Counted from the first letter of the stretch, positions 52,443-61,863 are shown. The stretch is 62,223 nucleotides of DNA from Paraburkholderia piptadeniae (GCF_900007165.1 NZ_CYGY02000053.1:1-62223), one strand, 5' to 3'. The notes: generated from the sequence alone by a model not told the origin. Numbers and translations are program-made.

Positions 52443-53207
52443 ATGCGCGCCATCATTCTTGCTGCAGGTCTTGGCCTGCGTCTCCAGCAACCCGCCGGAG
52501 AACAGTTTCCCAAATGCCTGCTGCGTTTCGACGGCGTGACCCTGCTCGAGCGTCATCTGCAGATGCTCGATGCGGCGGGCGTCGATGAGGTCGTGCTTGC
52601 GCTCGGCTTCCAGCCGGAACTGGTCGAAGCCGAACTGAAGCGGATCGAATGGCCGCACAAGGTGGAGATCAAGCTGAACCCGCGCTTCGACCTTGGCAGC
52701 GTGCTCACCGTGCACACGGTCGCGGACGCGCTGACACGCGGCGGCGACGTGCTGCTGATGGACGCCGACGTGCTGTACGACGAGCGCATCCTGAGCGCGC
52801 TGGTGGCGGATCAGCACGCGAACCGCCTGCTCATCGACCGCGATTTCGAAACGGGCGACGAGCCCGTCAAGCTGTGCCTGAAAAACGGCGTGCCCGTCGA
52901 GCTGCGCAAGCAACTGGCCGTCGGTCTCGACTACGACACGATCGGCGAATCGGTCGGCTTCTTCCGTCTGCGCGAAGAAACGGCGAAGCGTTTTGCCGAG
53001 ATCGTCGCGGGCTACGTCGACAGCGGCCGCGCGAACATGCCTCATGAAGAAGCCGTGCGCGATCTGCTGCTGGAACGCAGTCATGTGTTCGACACGGCTG
53101 ACGTGACGGGCGCGCCGTGGATCGAAATCGATTTCCAGAACGACGTCGAGCGCGCAGCAGCGGAAATCCTGCCGATGCTGCAACCGCTGGTAGGCGCGGC
53201 GCGCTAA
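52443..53207 (+). CDS. LicC-like sugar/alcohol-phosphate nucleotidyltransferase
   Basis: A 254-residue NTP transferase. The N-terminus has AIILAAGLGLRL then PKCLLRFDGVTLLERHL, the pyrophosphorylase signature, and LLMDADVLYDERIL contains the metal-binding Asp. The closing segment APWIEIDFQNDVERA is typical of phosphocholine cytidylyltransferases. It probably activates a phospho-alcohol as a CDP derivative for the phosphatidyltransferase at 49877. It starts 21 bp after the flippase-like gene and is followed by a strong terminator. Confidence 0.85.
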   Translation: MRAIILAAGLGLRLQQPAGEQFPKCLLRFDGVTLLERHLQMLDAAGVDEVVLALGFQPELVEAELKRIEWPHKVEIKLNPRFDLGSVLTVHTVADALTRGGDVLLMDADVLYDERILSALVADQHANRLLIDRDFETGDEPVKLCLKNGVPVELRKQLAVGLDYDTIGESVGFFRLREETAKRFAEIVAGYVDSGRANMPHEEAVRDLLLERSHVFDTADVTGAPWIEIDFQNDVERAAAEILPMLQPLVGAAR

Positions 53208-53232
53208 GCCGGCATCATAGACAGCGCTGTAA

Positions 53233-53270
53233 AAAATCGCGTGCTCGGGCAACCGGCACGCGATTTTCTT
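53233..53270 (+). terminator. terminator of the lipid-headgroup operon
   Basis: AAAATCGCGTGC (53233-53244) and GCACGCGATTTT (53256-53267) form a 12-bp perfect stem, followed by CTTTT. Confidence 0.88.
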
Positions 53271-53359
53271 TTGCTGCAAGCGTCGCAACATCGTTTGTTG
53301 AGCCGGTGCAATAATTGCGGCTTTACGCCGACGGTCTCCCCGCTGTCGCCTCCTCGACC

Positions 53360-54763
53360 ATGCCCCTGGCAATAGGCGCATTCATCGTTCCGTTGATCGT
53401 CGCGTGCGCGATGTTCATGGAAAACGTCGACTCGACGGTACTGGTCACATCCCTTCCGGTTCTCGCCCGCGATCTCGGGCACGATCCCATCACACTGAAG
53501 CTCGCGATCACCAGCTACGTGATCGGCCTGGGCGTCTTCATTCCCGTATGCGGCTGGGTCGCCGACCGCTATGGTCCGCGTTCCGTGTTTCGCACGGCAA
53601 TCGGCATCTTCATGGCGGGCTCGCTGATGGCGGCCGCCTCGACGAACCTGCCGCTCTTCGTCGCCGCGCGTTTCGTGCAAGGCATCGGCGGCGCGATGAT
53701 GGTGCCCGTCGGGCGCATCATCATCTTCCGTTCGGTGCCGAAGTCGGACTTCATCCGCGCCGTCAACTATCTGACCGTGCCGGCGCTGCTCGGGCCCGTG
53801 ATCGGACCGCCGCTCGGCGGCTTCATCACGACGTATCTGCACTGGCGCCTGATCTTCATCGTCAACATTCCGATCGGCCTGTTCGGCATCTGGCTCACGA
53901 ACCGGCACATCGCGAACATGCGCGAAGCACATCCTGGGCCGCTCGACTGGACGGGCTTTTCGTTGTCGGCGAGCGGCGCGTCGCTGTTCATGCTGGGGCT
54001 GTCGCTGGTGGGCGGCGCACTGGTGTCGAACAGCGTCTCAGTGGCGATGTGCGTGCTCGGGGCCGCGTTGCTGCTGATCTATTGGCGCTATGCGAGCCGC
54101 GTCGAGCGGCCCGTGCTCGATCTTAAGCTGCTTCGCATTCCGAGCTTTCACGCAAGCGTGATCGGCGGCTCGCTCTTTCGCATCGGTCTTGGCGCCGTGC
54201 CGTTTCTGCTGCCGCTGAAGCTGCAGGAAGGACTCGGCATGACACCGTTCGTTGCGGGGACGATCACGTGCGCGTCGGCGTTCGGCTCGATCTTCATGAA
54301 GACGATTGCTTCGTCGGTGCTCGCGCGCTTCGGCTTTCGACGCGTACTGATGTTCAACGCGCTGCTCGCCGGCTGCGCGATTGCGAGTTATGCACTGTTC
54401 ACGCCGGATACGCCGCACGCGCTGATCTGGTGCGTCGTGCTGTTCGGAGGCATCTTTCCTTCGCTGCAGTTCACGTCGCTGAACTCGCTTGCGTATGCGG
54501 ACATTCCGAGCAGCGACGTTGGACGCGCGACGAGTGTCGCGAGCGTCGTCCAGCAGATCTCGCTGGGCCTCGGCGTGACGGTTGCGGGGATCGTGCTGCA
54601 GGTTTCGCACGAGCTGCAAGGCCATCCGCGCATCGTATGGACCGACTTCTGGCCCGCGTTTCTCTCGATCGGCCTGTTCTCGCTGGCGTCGATCCCCGTG
54701 ACGGCGAAGCTGCCGCATAACAGCGGCGAAGAGCTCGCGCGCGGCGGCAGAGGGCAGGCTTGA
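53360..54763 (+). CDS. DHA2-type MFS multidrug exporter
   Basis: A 467-residue transporter of about 14 helices, of the EmrB/QacA (DHA2) subgroup. Motif A is GWVADRYGPRSVF, motif C is in LLGPVIGPPLGGF, and D in MENVDSTVLVTSLPVLARDLG is the conserved first-helix acidic residue. It likely exports drugs or metabolites with protons. ATG 53360 is chosen over 53315 because the helix begins shortly after. No regulator is adjacent. Confidence 0.83.
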   Translation: MPLAIGAFIVPLIVACAMFMENVDSTVLVTSLPVLARDLGHDPITLKLAITSYVIGLGVFIPVCGWVADRYGPRSVFRTAIGIFMAGSLMAAASTNLPLFVAARFVQGIGGAMMVPVGRIIIFRSVPKSDFIRAVNYLTVPALLGPVIGPPLGGFITTYLHWRLIFIVNIPIGLFGIWLTNRHIANMREAHPGPLDWTGFSLSASGASLFMLGLSLVGGALVSNSVSVAMCVLGAALLLIYWRYASRVERPVLDLKLLRIPSFHASVIGGSLFRIGLGAVPFLLPLKLQEGLGMTPFVAGTITCASAFGSIFMKTIASSVLARFGFRRVLMFNALLAGCAIASYALFTPDTPHALIWCVVLFGGIFPSLQFTSLNSLAYADIPSSDVGRATSVASVVQQISLGLGVTVAGIVLQVSHELQGHPRIVWTDFWPAFLSIGLFSLASIPVTAKLPHNSGEELARGGRGQA

Positions 54764-54820
54764 CGCGCGCGCTCGGCTTGAGCCTGCATGAACGCCGCGT
54801 CGAAACCTACGATCGAGACA

Positions 54821-55708
54821 TCAAACCGCTTCGCGCACTGCACGCAGGAACTGCTGCGTGCGCTCATGTTGCGGCGACGTGAAGAACTGTTGCGGCGGCC
54901 CTTGCTCGATGATCTTGCCTTGCGAGAAGAAGCACACACGGTCCGCGAATTCACGAGCGAAGCCCATCTGGTGCGTAACCATCAGCATCGTCAGATTGTG
55001 TTCTTCGCCAAGCCGGCGAATCACGTTCAGCACTTCGCCGCATAGCTCGGGGTCGAGCGCGGACGTCACTTCGTCGAAGAGCATCACTTTCGGACGCATC
55101 GCGAGCGCGCGCGCAATCGCGACGCGCTGCTGCTGACCGCCCGACAGTTGCGACGGATAGTGATTGCACTTGTCCTCGAGCCCGACCATCGACAGCAGTT
55201 CGCGCGAGCGGTCCGTCGCTTCCTTTCGCGACAGCCCGAGCACCTGCATCGGCGCTTCGATCGTATTCGCAAGCGCCGTCATATGCGGGAACAGATTGAA
55301 GCTCTGAAACACCATGCCGATCTTGCTACGCACGCGTCGCAGATGCGCGGGCGATGCAGGCACGAGCCCGCCGTTCTTGCGCATGTGGGTCAACGGCTCG
55401 CCGTCGACTTCGATCATGCCGCCTGTCAGCGGATCGAGCGTCATCAATACGCGCAGCAGCGTCGACTTGCCTGAACCGCTCGGCCCGATGATGGCGACCT
55501 TTTCGTTGGGCGCAATGTCCAGATCGAGTTCGTCGAGCACGGTGAGCGCGCCGTAGCGCTTCGTCACGCCGGCGAACCGCACCATCGGCTGCTGGCCGCC
55601 GGCGTTCGGCGCGTCCTTGAGCGCGGAAACGGGGTCTCGCTTCATCTCTTTCTCCATCACGGAAGACTCGGATTGCAAGTGGGTATCGATGTCGGTGCGC
55701 GACTTCAT
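54821..55708 (-). CDS. ehuA: ectoine/hydroxyectoine ABC transporter ATP-binding protein
   Basis: A 295-residue ATPase of the polar amino-acid uptake class. Walker A GPSGSGKST is at 75-83, Q-loop VFQSFNLFPHM follows, the signature is LSGGQQQR, Walker B is VMLFDEVTSALD and the switch His lies in VTHQMGF. The first 40 residues are a non-conserved extension. The start overlaps the stop of ehuD (ATGA). The ectoine role rests on the locus with enuR, eutBC and doeA, since such ATPases look alike. Confidence 0.85.
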   Translation of the reverse strand: MKSRTDIDTHLQSESSVMEKEMKRDPVSALKDAPNAGGQQPMVRFAGVTKRYGALTVLDELDLDIAPNEKVAIIGPSGSGKSTLLRVLMTLDPLTGGMIEVDGEPLTHMRKNGGLVPASPAHLRRVRSKIGMVFQSFNLFPHMTALANTIEAPMQVLGLSRKEATDRSRELLSMVGLEDKCNHYPSQLSGGQQQRVAIARALAMRPKVMLFDEVTSALDPELCGEVLNVIRRLGEEHNLTMLMVTHQMGFAREFADRVCFFSQGKIIEQGPPQQFFTSPQHERTQQFLRAVREAV

Positions 55709-56364
55709 GGGAGCCTCAGACGGAATTCGAGCCGCCGCACGAGTTGTGCGAACGTAATGCTGATGACGAGAAAGAACAGCCCTGCGAGCGTGATCGGCTC
55801 CAGATACCGGAACGTTTCCGAGCCGACGTTCTTCGCCTGCTGCATCAGTTCGACCACGGTGATGGCCGACAGCACGGGCGTGTCCTTGAACATTGCAACG
55901 AGGTAGTTGCCGAGCGCGGGAATGACGGGCCGCACCGCTTGCGGCAGAATCACGCCGGCATAGGTGCGCCACGGCGACAGCGACAACGCGCACGCCGCTT
56001 CCCACTGTCCGCGCGCGACGCCGTTCAGGCCCGCGCGGTACACCTCGGACGTGTAGCACGCATAGTGCAGCGCGATGCCGATCGTGCCCGCCATCAGCGC
56101 TGACATCGTGATGCCGTACACGGGCAGCACATAGTAGAGCACGTACACCTGGATCAGCAGCGGCGTGCTGCGGATGAACTCGACGATGAACGCCACCGTG
56201 CGCGACACGGCCTTGATGTGGCTGCGCCGCAGGATCGCGAGCGCGAGGCCCAGCACGAGCGCAATCGCGAAGCCGACGAGCGTGATCAGTATCGTGTACA
56301 CCGATGCGCGCGCGAGTTGAGGCAGGATGTGCGCGGCGTACTGCAAATCGAAGAAGTGATTCAT
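55705..56364 (-). CDS. ehuD: ectoine/hydroxyectoine ABC permease EhuD
   Basis: A 219-residue His/Glu/Gln/Arg-type permease with five membrane helices. It includes VEFIRSTPLLIQVYVLYYVLPVYG and the cytoplasmic EAA loop GQWEAACALSLSPWRTYAGVILPQAVRPVIP. With EhuC it forms the transmembrane channel. It overlaps ehuC and ehuA by 4 bp each, giving a tightly coupled operon in the order ehuB-ehuC-ehuD-ehuA. Confidence 0.87.
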   Translation of the reverse strand: MNHFFDLQYAAHILPQLARASVYTILITLVGFAIALVLGLALAILRRSHIKAVSRTVAFIVEFIRSTPLLIQVYVLYYVLPVYGITMSALMAGTIGIALHYACYTSEVYRAGLNGVARGQWEAACALSLSPWRTYAGVILPQAVRPVIPALGNYLVAMFKDTPVLSAITVVELMQQAKNVGSETFRYLEPITLAGLFFLVISITFAQLVRRLEFRLRLP

Positions 56365-57032
56365 GACGCCGCCTTTGGCACGGTTCGAACGATGATGCCG
56401 TGACTCACGCGCCGCTCGAAGTAACGCATCAGCGTGGCCAGCAATTGCGCGAGCACGAAGTAGATGACGAGCGTGAGGCAGAAGATCTCGGCCGTCTTGA
56501 ACGTCGCTTCGTCGAGCTGGCGCGCGCGGAACGTGAGATCGGACAGCGTGATCAGCGATACGAGCGACGTGCCCTTCAACAGTTCGATCATCAGATTGGT
56601 TGCGGGCGGCAGCGCGCAGATCATTGCTTGCGGCAGGATGATGCGGCGCATGCGGGAGAATGCCGACATGTTCAACGCGAGCGCCGCTTCGAACTGGCCG
56701 CCCGGCACCGAGCGCAGCGCGCCGCGCAGAATCTCGGAGCCATACGCGCCATAGTGCAGGCCGAGCCCGACGATCGCGACCGTGAACGGCGTCAACTCGA
56801 CCCGGAACGGCGGCAGTGGCAGCACGAAAAAGAACCAGAAGAGCTGCACGAGCAGCGACGTGCCGCGAAACACCTCGACATACACGTTGCCGATCCAGCG
56901 CAACGGCGCCCACGGCGAGAGCCTCGCGGCCGTGCCGACGAACGCCATCACAATGGCAAGCAGCGTGCCGAACACGGCGATCTCGATCGTGACGAGCGTG
57001 CCTTGCAGCAGCAGGGGAAACAGTTCACGCAT
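56361..57032 (-). CDS. ehuC: ectoine/hydroxyectoine ABC permease EhuC
   Basis: A 223-residue permease of the same class. VEVFRGTSLLVQLFWFFFVLP and the EAA loop GGQFEAALALNMSAFSRMRRIILPQAMICALPP are clear. It begins MRELFPLLLQGTLVTIEIAV, the usual N-terminus of this class. It follows ehuB by 125 bp on the minus strand and overlaps ehuD. Confidence 0.86.
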   Translation of the reverse strand: MRELFPLLLQGTLVTIEIAVFGTLLAIVMAFVGTAARLSPWAPLRWIGNVYVEVFRGTSLLVQLFWFFFVLPLPPFRVELTPFTVAIVGLGLHYGAYGSEILRGALRSVPGGQFEAALALNMSAFSRMRRIILPQAMICALPPATNLMIELLKGTSLVSLITLSDLTFRARQLDEATFKTAEIFCLTLVIYFVLAQLLATLMRYFERRVSHGIIVRTVPKAAS

Positions 57033-57157
57033 GGCGGTGGCCTCGCTTGCATGACGGCGCCTCGGCGCGCCTCGGATTGAACTGGGGAAGCATTTTGAGT
57101 GCCTCCCCGGCGTGCGATCGCGCTGCATCGTCTGCGGCCCGATGCGTGAGCGGCGAA

Positions 57158-58012
57158 TCACTGGCCGCAGATTTCGGCGGCCGTTTTCGTGGTCAGATTC
57201 GATTTATCGAAACCGAATGGTCCGACGGTCGAGAGATGATCGGGCGTGCCGAGCCATTGATGCAGCTGCTTGTTCACGGCATCGCGCAGATCGGTGTCTT
57301 CCGGGCGGAACGCGAGCGCGCCATAGCCCGTATGCTTCGGATCGTCCTTGAACAAGGAGACCGCTTCGACCTGGCCCGCGTCCTTCGCGGCGAGGCCCTT
57401 CATCGTGAGCGCCGTGCCCGCTGCCGCATCGGCGCGTCGCGTGCGCACGGCCTGAAGTTGCGCCGTCGTATCGGGCACCTGCAGCAGTTGCGTGTCCTTC
57501 ACGCCCGCATCGCGCGAGTTCGCGACTTCAACGGCACCCGCCATCACGGCCAGCTTCAGGTCCGGCTGCTTTGCAATATCGGCAAAGCTATGCAGGTTCT
57601 TCGGATTGCCCTTCGTCACGAGCAGCGTGTCCTGGATCTGATACTGCGGATCGGCAAAAGCGACCTGCTTGCAGCGCTCCGGCGTGATGTACATGCCGGC
57701 GGCGATGACGTCGAAGCGTCCCGCGCGCAGGCCCGGAATCAGCGAGCCCCATTCCGTCAGCACGGCATCCACTTTCTTCACGCCGAGCTTCTCGAAGACC
57801 TTGCGCGAAATTTCCGGCGATTCGCCCGTCACCTTGCCATCGGGTGTCGTATAGGCGAACGGTGCTTCGTTCGCATAGCCGATGCGAACTTCGCCGGTGC
57901 GCTGGATGCGCTGCAACGTCGTTTCAGCCGACGCGAACTGGGTGTGCATTGCAAGGCCGGCTGCCGCGAGGCAGAAGGCGCCGAGCATGACGGACGTGCG
58001 CTTCGATTTCAT
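57158..58012 (-). CDS. ehuB: ectoine/hydroxyectoine substrate-binding protein EhuB
   Basis: A 284-residue periplasmic binding protein with a signal peptide ending MHTQFASA. The SBP_bac_3 domain begins TLQRIQRTGEVRIGYANEAPFAYTTPDGKVTGESPEI, close to the EhuB pattern in which aromatic residues and an acidic side chain hold ectoine. It is the first gene of the ehu operon, divergent from enuR, with a candidate EnuR site between them. Confidence 0.88.
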   Translation of the reverse strand: MKSKRTSVMLGAFCLAAAGLAMHTQFASAETTLQRIQRTGEVRIGYANEAPFAYTTPDGKVTGESPEISRKVFEKLGVKKVDAVLTEWGSLIPGLRAGRFDVIAAGMYITPERCKQVAFADPQYQIQDTLLVTKGNPKNLHSFADIAKQPDLKLAVMAGAVEVANSRDAGVKDTQLLQVPDTTAQLQAVRTRRADAAAGTALTMKGLAAKDAGQVEAVSLFKDDPKHTGYGALAFRPEDTDLRDAVNKQLHQWLGTPDHLSTVGPFGFDKSNLTTKTAAEICGQ

Positions 58013-58164
58013 GTCGATTCCGTAGGGCGAAAGTAAAAGTAATGAATGTCGTGCCACAGTGGCGCGATCCCCGGGAAAACCCGGTGAGGCAAGGGTTCCG
58101 GCGTTTCGAGCGACCTGAAACCGAACCATGAGCGCAGCATACAAAGCCATTTTTTTGTTCCCAT

Positions 58165-58179
58165 TGCACTAGGACAATT
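58165..58179. promoter_or_regulatory. candidate EnuR operator between ehuB and enuR
   Basis: The 14-mer TGCACTAGGACAAT at 58166-58179 recurs as TGTACCAGGACAAT at 59676-59689, upstream of eutB, with 12 of 14 identical. Here it is also part of an ATTG...CAAT inverted repeat (58164-58179). It lies 27 bp before the enuR start and 153 bp before ehuB. Confidence 0.6.
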
Positions 58180-58205
58180 ATTTTCAGGGCTGCTTTCGTC
58201 GCACT

Positions 58206-59630
58206 ATGCATGCTGTAGATATGGAGAGTGCAGTGATAGAGCAATGGCGGGATGCGGTCGGCGCGGTGCGTGGCGTCGAGTCGAAATACAAGCGGCTGGT
58301 GAAGGCGATTGCAACGGATATCGAAAGCGAGTCGTTGCGCGCGGGCGCACGTCTGCCGCCGCAGCGCGATGTCGCGTCCGAGCTGTCGATCAGCGTGCAG
58401 ACAGTGACGAACGCATATAAGGAACTTGAGCGGCAAGGGCTGATTCGCTGCGAAGTGGGGCGTGGCAGCTTCGTCGCCGAGCGCGTGACGGAGACGATGT
58501 CGAACTACATGCTCGATACGGCCGAGCGCTCCGTGGTCGACTTTTCGATTGCGCGCATCATTCATACGCCCGAGCACGACGCGATGTGGCGCAAGGTCTG
58601 CGCGACGCTCGCGAAGATCGACGACCAGCCGTGGATACGCGCGTTCAGGCCCATCGCGGGCTTCGAGCATCACAGGCAGGCGGGCATCGCGTGGCTGGAG
58701 TCGCTCGGCATGCCCGCTTCCGTCGATACGCTGCTCGTCACCAACGGCGCGGCGCATGGCATCTTTCTCGCGCTCGCATCGCTGGTCGGTCCCGGCGATA
58801 CCGTGCTATGCGAAAGTCTGACCGATCACGGTGTAATCGGCTCCGCGAATGTCCTGGGGTTTACGTTGAAAGGGCTGGAGATCGACGAGTACGGCATCCA
58901 TCCCGAGCACTTCGAAGAGATGTGCGATAGCGAGCGCATCACCGCGCTCGTCTGCACGCCGACGCTCAACAATCCGACCGTCGCGCTGATGCCCGAATCG
59001 CGGCGTCGCGCGATTGCGCGCATCGCCGAGCGCTATGGCGTGTACGTGATCGAAGACGATGTCTATGGCCCGCTGCCCGCCACGCGTCCCGCGCCGATTT
59101 CGAGCCACATCCCCGAACTGTCGTTCTACTGCACGAGCATGACGAAGTCGGTGATGGCCGGCTTGCGCACGGGTTATATGACGACGCCGCGCCGTCTCGC
59201 GCTGCGCGTCGAAAGCGTGCTGCGCGTGAGTAGCTGGATGGCGAACTCGCCGATAGCGGAAGTGGCGACGCGCTGGATCAACGACGGCACGGCCGCGCGT
59301 CTGGTGGAAATGCAGCGCGAGCGGCTCGCGAAGCGCCAGGCGCTCGTGCAGAAGATACTCGGACCGTATGTGCTCGGCTCGCATCCGCATGCGCTGTCCG
59401 TGTGGCTGCGCGTGCCCGATCACTGGCAGGCGGACCGGCTCGTGCGCGAGTTGCGCAATCGCGATATCGCCGTGACGTCGCCCGATCCGTTCCTCGTGCG
59501 CGGCGCGGAACGGCCCAATGCGGTGCGGCTGTGCGTGGGCGCGGAAGTGAGCGAGGAGGTGTATCAGGAAGCGCTCGAAACGATGCACGACGTGTTCGAG
59601 CAGTACCCGCAGGTGCATGACTTCGGCTGA
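58206..59630 (+). CDS. enuR: MocR/GntR-type regulator EnuR
   Basis: A 474-residue regulator fusing an N-terminal GntR winged helix (PPQRDVASELSISVQTVTNAYKELERQGLI, about residues 50-80) to an aminotransferase-I-like domain. The PLP-binding Lys is in CTSMTKSVMAG (about 314). EnuR represses ectoine genes and is released by internal inducers such as N-alpha-acetyl-L-2,4-diaminobutyrate. It stands between the divergent ehu operon and eutBC-doeA. ATG 58206 or 58221; neither has a clear Shine-Dalgarno. Confidence 0.88.
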   Translation: MHAVDMESAVIEQWRDAVGAVRGVESKYKRLVKAIATDIESESLRAGARLPPQRDVASELSISVQTVTNAYKELERQGLIRCEVGRGSFVAERVTETMSNYMLDTAERSVVDFSIARIIHTPEHDAMWRKVCATLAKIDDQPWIRAFRPIAGFEHHRQAGIAWLESLGMPASVDTLLVTNGAAHGIFLALASLVGPGDTVLCESLTDHGVIGSANVLGFTLKGLEIDEYGIHPEHFEEMCDSERITALVCTPTLNNPTVALMPESRRRAIARIAERYGVYVIEDDVYGPLPATRPAPISSHIPELSFYCTSMTKSVMAGLRTGYMTTPRRLALRVESVLRVSSWMANSPIAEVATRWINDGTAARLVEMQRERLAKRQALVQKILGPYVLGSHPHALSVWLRVPDHWQADRLVRELRNRDIAVTSPDPFLVRGAERPNAVRLCVGAEVSEEVYQEALETMHDVFEQYPQVHDFG

Positions 59631-59675
59631 TCGCAAGGCCGCATCGGATGAGCGCGCAGCGATGCAAAACGAAAT

Positions 59676-59689
59676 GTACCAGGACAATA
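59676..59689. promoter_or_regulatory. candidate EnuR operator upstream of eutB
   Basis: TGTACCAGGACAAT, the second copy of the shared motif, is followed by an AT-rich stretch (AGAAAAGAATATTTAG) and lies 119 bp upstream of eutB. Its presence before both divergent halves of the locus supports a common regulator. Confidence 0.6.
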
Positions 59690-59807
59690 GAAAAGAATAT
59701 TTAGAACATTAGACTGACCGCACTGAGTCCGGTGTGGCCCACGTTCAATGTAGTGAAATACTGACGTTGGGATTTTCCGCATCGGTCGCGTTTCTCATGC
59801 AGGGCCG

Positions 59808-60788
59808 ATGCCAATGTCCGTTCTCTCGCTTGCCGATGTCTATCGCGCTCGACGCCGTATCGAAGGGCGCGTGCTGCGCACGCCGCTCGTCGAATCGCCT
59901 ACGCTGTCGGCGATTGCAAAAAATCCTGTCTATCTGAAGCTCGAAACGGTCCAGCCGACGGGCAGCTTCAAGCTGCGCGGCGCGACGAACGCGCTCGTGC
60001 GTCTTGCGGAAACGGGATGCAAGCGCGTGGTGACGGCGTCGACGGGCAATCACGGGCGCGCGGTCGCGCATGCGGCGCGCGCACTCGGCATCGAAGCGGC
60101 CGTGTGCATGTCGTCGCTCGTGCCGTCGAACAAGGTCGAGGCCGTGCGCGCGCTGGGCGCGCAGGCGCGCATCGTCGGCAAGAGCCAGGACGACGCGCAG
60201 GCCGAAGCACAACGCCTCGTGCGCGAAGAAGGCTATGCGTATGTGCCGCCGTTCGATCATCTCGACGTCATCGCCGGACAGGCGACCATCGGCGTCGAGA
60301 TCGCCGAGGACTTGCCCGATGTCGCGCACATCGTCGTCCCGTTGTCGGGCGGCGGGCTCTTCGCGGGCATCGCGTTTGCGGCGAAGCAGATCAATCCCGC
60401 GGTGCGCATGACGGGCGTGACGATGGAACGCGGCGCCGCGATGCACGCGAGCCTCGAGGCGGGCAAGCCCGTGCTCGTCGACGAAGTCGAGTCGCTCGCG
60501 GATTCGCTAGGCGGCGGCATCGGGCTCGACAACCAGTACACGTTCCCGATCACGCGCGAGCTGATCGATGAAGTCGTGCTGCTCGACGAAGCGACGATCG
60601 CGCGCGGCCTCGTGCATGCATACGAACACGAACGGCTGGTGCTCGAAGGCGCGGCCGCCGTCGGCATTGCGGCGCTGCTCGCGCAGCGTTTGCACAATGC
60701 CCCTGATTTTCAAGGCCCGATCGTGCTGATCGTGACGGGCGCGAATATCGACATGAACCAGCATCGCCGCATCGTGCGCGCGGGCTGA
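59808..60788 (+). CDS. eutB: hydroxyectoine utilization dehydratase EutB
   Basis: A 326-residue PLP enzyme of the threonine dehydratase fold. The Schiff-base Lys is Lys55 in PTGSFKLRGA, with ASTGNHGRAVAHAA as the substrate loop and VVPLSGGGLFAGIA binding the phosphate. In ectoine catabolism EutB, with EutC, converts hydroxyectoine-derived intermediates towards ectoine. The gene is followed by eutC after 64 bp. Start 59808 or 59814. Confidence 0.88.
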   Translation: MPMSVLSLADVYRARRRIEGRVLRTPLVESPTLSAIAKNPVYLKLETVQPTGSFKLRGATNALVRLAETGCKRVVTASTGNHGRAVAHAARALGIEAAVCMSSLVPSNKVEAVRALGAQARIVGKSQDDAQAEAQRLVREEGYAYVPPFDHLDVIAGQATIGVEIAEDLPDVAHIVVPLSGGGLFAGIAFAAKQINPAVRMTGVTMERGAAMHASLEAGKPVLVDEVESLADSLGGGIGLDNQYTFPITRELIDEVVLLDEATIARGLVHAYEHERLVLEGAAAVGIAALLAQRLHNAPDFQGPIVLIVTGANIDMNQHRRIVRAG

Positions 60789-60852
60789 ACGATTTGCATG
60801 GGATCGGAGTAAGCGCTGAAGCGCTAACTCTGATCGACACAGGAGACACTGC

Positions 60853-61854
60853 ATGACTGCCATTACCCTCTTGGGCGAATCGCAATTGCGCGAACTCGTG
60901 CCGCTCGATCTCGCCGCGATCGATCAAGTCGAGTCCGCGTTTTTGTCGCTTGCCACCGAGCCCGTCGCGATGCCGCCCATCTTGCGGCTCGACCTGCCCG
61001 AGCATCGCGGCGAGGTCGATGTGAAGACGGCGTACTTGCCGCGCTTCGACAGCTTCGCGATCAAGGTGAGCCCCGGCTTCTTCGATAACCCGAAGCTCGG
61101 TCTGCCGAGCCTCAACGGACTGATGCTCGTTCTGTCGGCAAAAACAGGCCTGACAGAAGCGGTATTGCTCGACAACGGCTATCTGACGGCCGTGCGGACC
61201 GCGGCGGCGGGCGCCGTCGCGGCGCGCTGGCTCGCGAAGCAGCAGGCGCCGAGCGTCGCCGTGATCGGCGCGGGCGAGCAGGCGCGTCTGCAATTGCAGG
61301 CGTTGTCGATGGTGCGAAAAATCGAGCGCGTCAAGGTGTGGGCACGCAACCGCGCAAACGCCGAGCGATTCGCGGCGGACATGTCCGCGAAATTGCACAT
61401 CGCCGCTGAAGTCGCGCGCGACGTTCATCACGCGCTCGCCGAAGCCGACATCGCGATCACCACGACACCGAGCACCGAGCCGTTGATCCAGTCCGCCGAC
61501 CTGCATCCGGGCCTGCACATCACGGCGATGGGCTCGGACGCGGAACACAAGAACGAAATCGCGCCGCAAGCACTCGCGGCGGCGCGCTACGTATGCGATC
61601 GCGTCACGCAGACGCGCGTGCTCGGCGAACTGCATCACGCGATCGAAGCCGGTGTTGTCGATGCGAACGCAAAGCACGCGGAGCTCGGACAGATCATCGC
61701 AGGACAGGCCAAAGGACGCACGAGCGACAGCGACATCACGCTGTGCGATCTCACGGGCACGGGCGCGCAGGACACGGCCATCGCGACGCTCGCCGTCGCG
61801 CGTGCCCGCGCGGCCAATGCAGGGACCATTTTCCGTAACGACATGAAGCGCTGA
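60853..61854 (+). CDS. eutC: ornithine cyclodeaminase-family protein EutC
   Basis: A 333-residue NAD-dependent enzyme of the ornithine cyclodeaminase/mu-crystallin family. The Rossmann motif VAVIGAGEQARLQLQAL and ITTTPSTEPLI are clear, and KVSPGFFDNPKLGLPSLNG carries the substrate Lys. GGAGACACTGC precedes the ATG. It partners EutB in hydroxyectoine use and is followed after 9 bp by doeA. Confidence 0.9.
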   Translation: MTAITLLGESQLRELVPLDLAAIDQVESAFLSLATEPVAMPPILRLDLPEHRGEVDVKTAYLPRFDSFAIKVSPGFFDNPKLGLPSLNGLMLVLSAKTGLTEAVLLDNGYLTAVRTAAAGAVAARWLAKQQAPSVAVIGAGEQARLQLQALSMVRKIERVKVWARNRANAERFAADMSAKLHIAAEVARDVHHALAEADIAITTTPSTEPLIQSADLHPGLHITAMGSDAEHKNEIAPQALAAARYVCDRVTQTRVLGELHHAIEAGVVDANAKHAELGQIIAGQAKGRTSDSDITLCDLTGTGAQDTAIATLAVARARAANAGTIFRNDMKR

Positions 61855-61863
61855 GAGGAGACC

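Noticed and set aside
51234..53381. A 715-codon open frame antisense to the lipid-headgroup genes
   Set aside because: The translation is His/Arg/Gln/Asp-rich with no family features, while the plus strand encodes four clear enzyme families.
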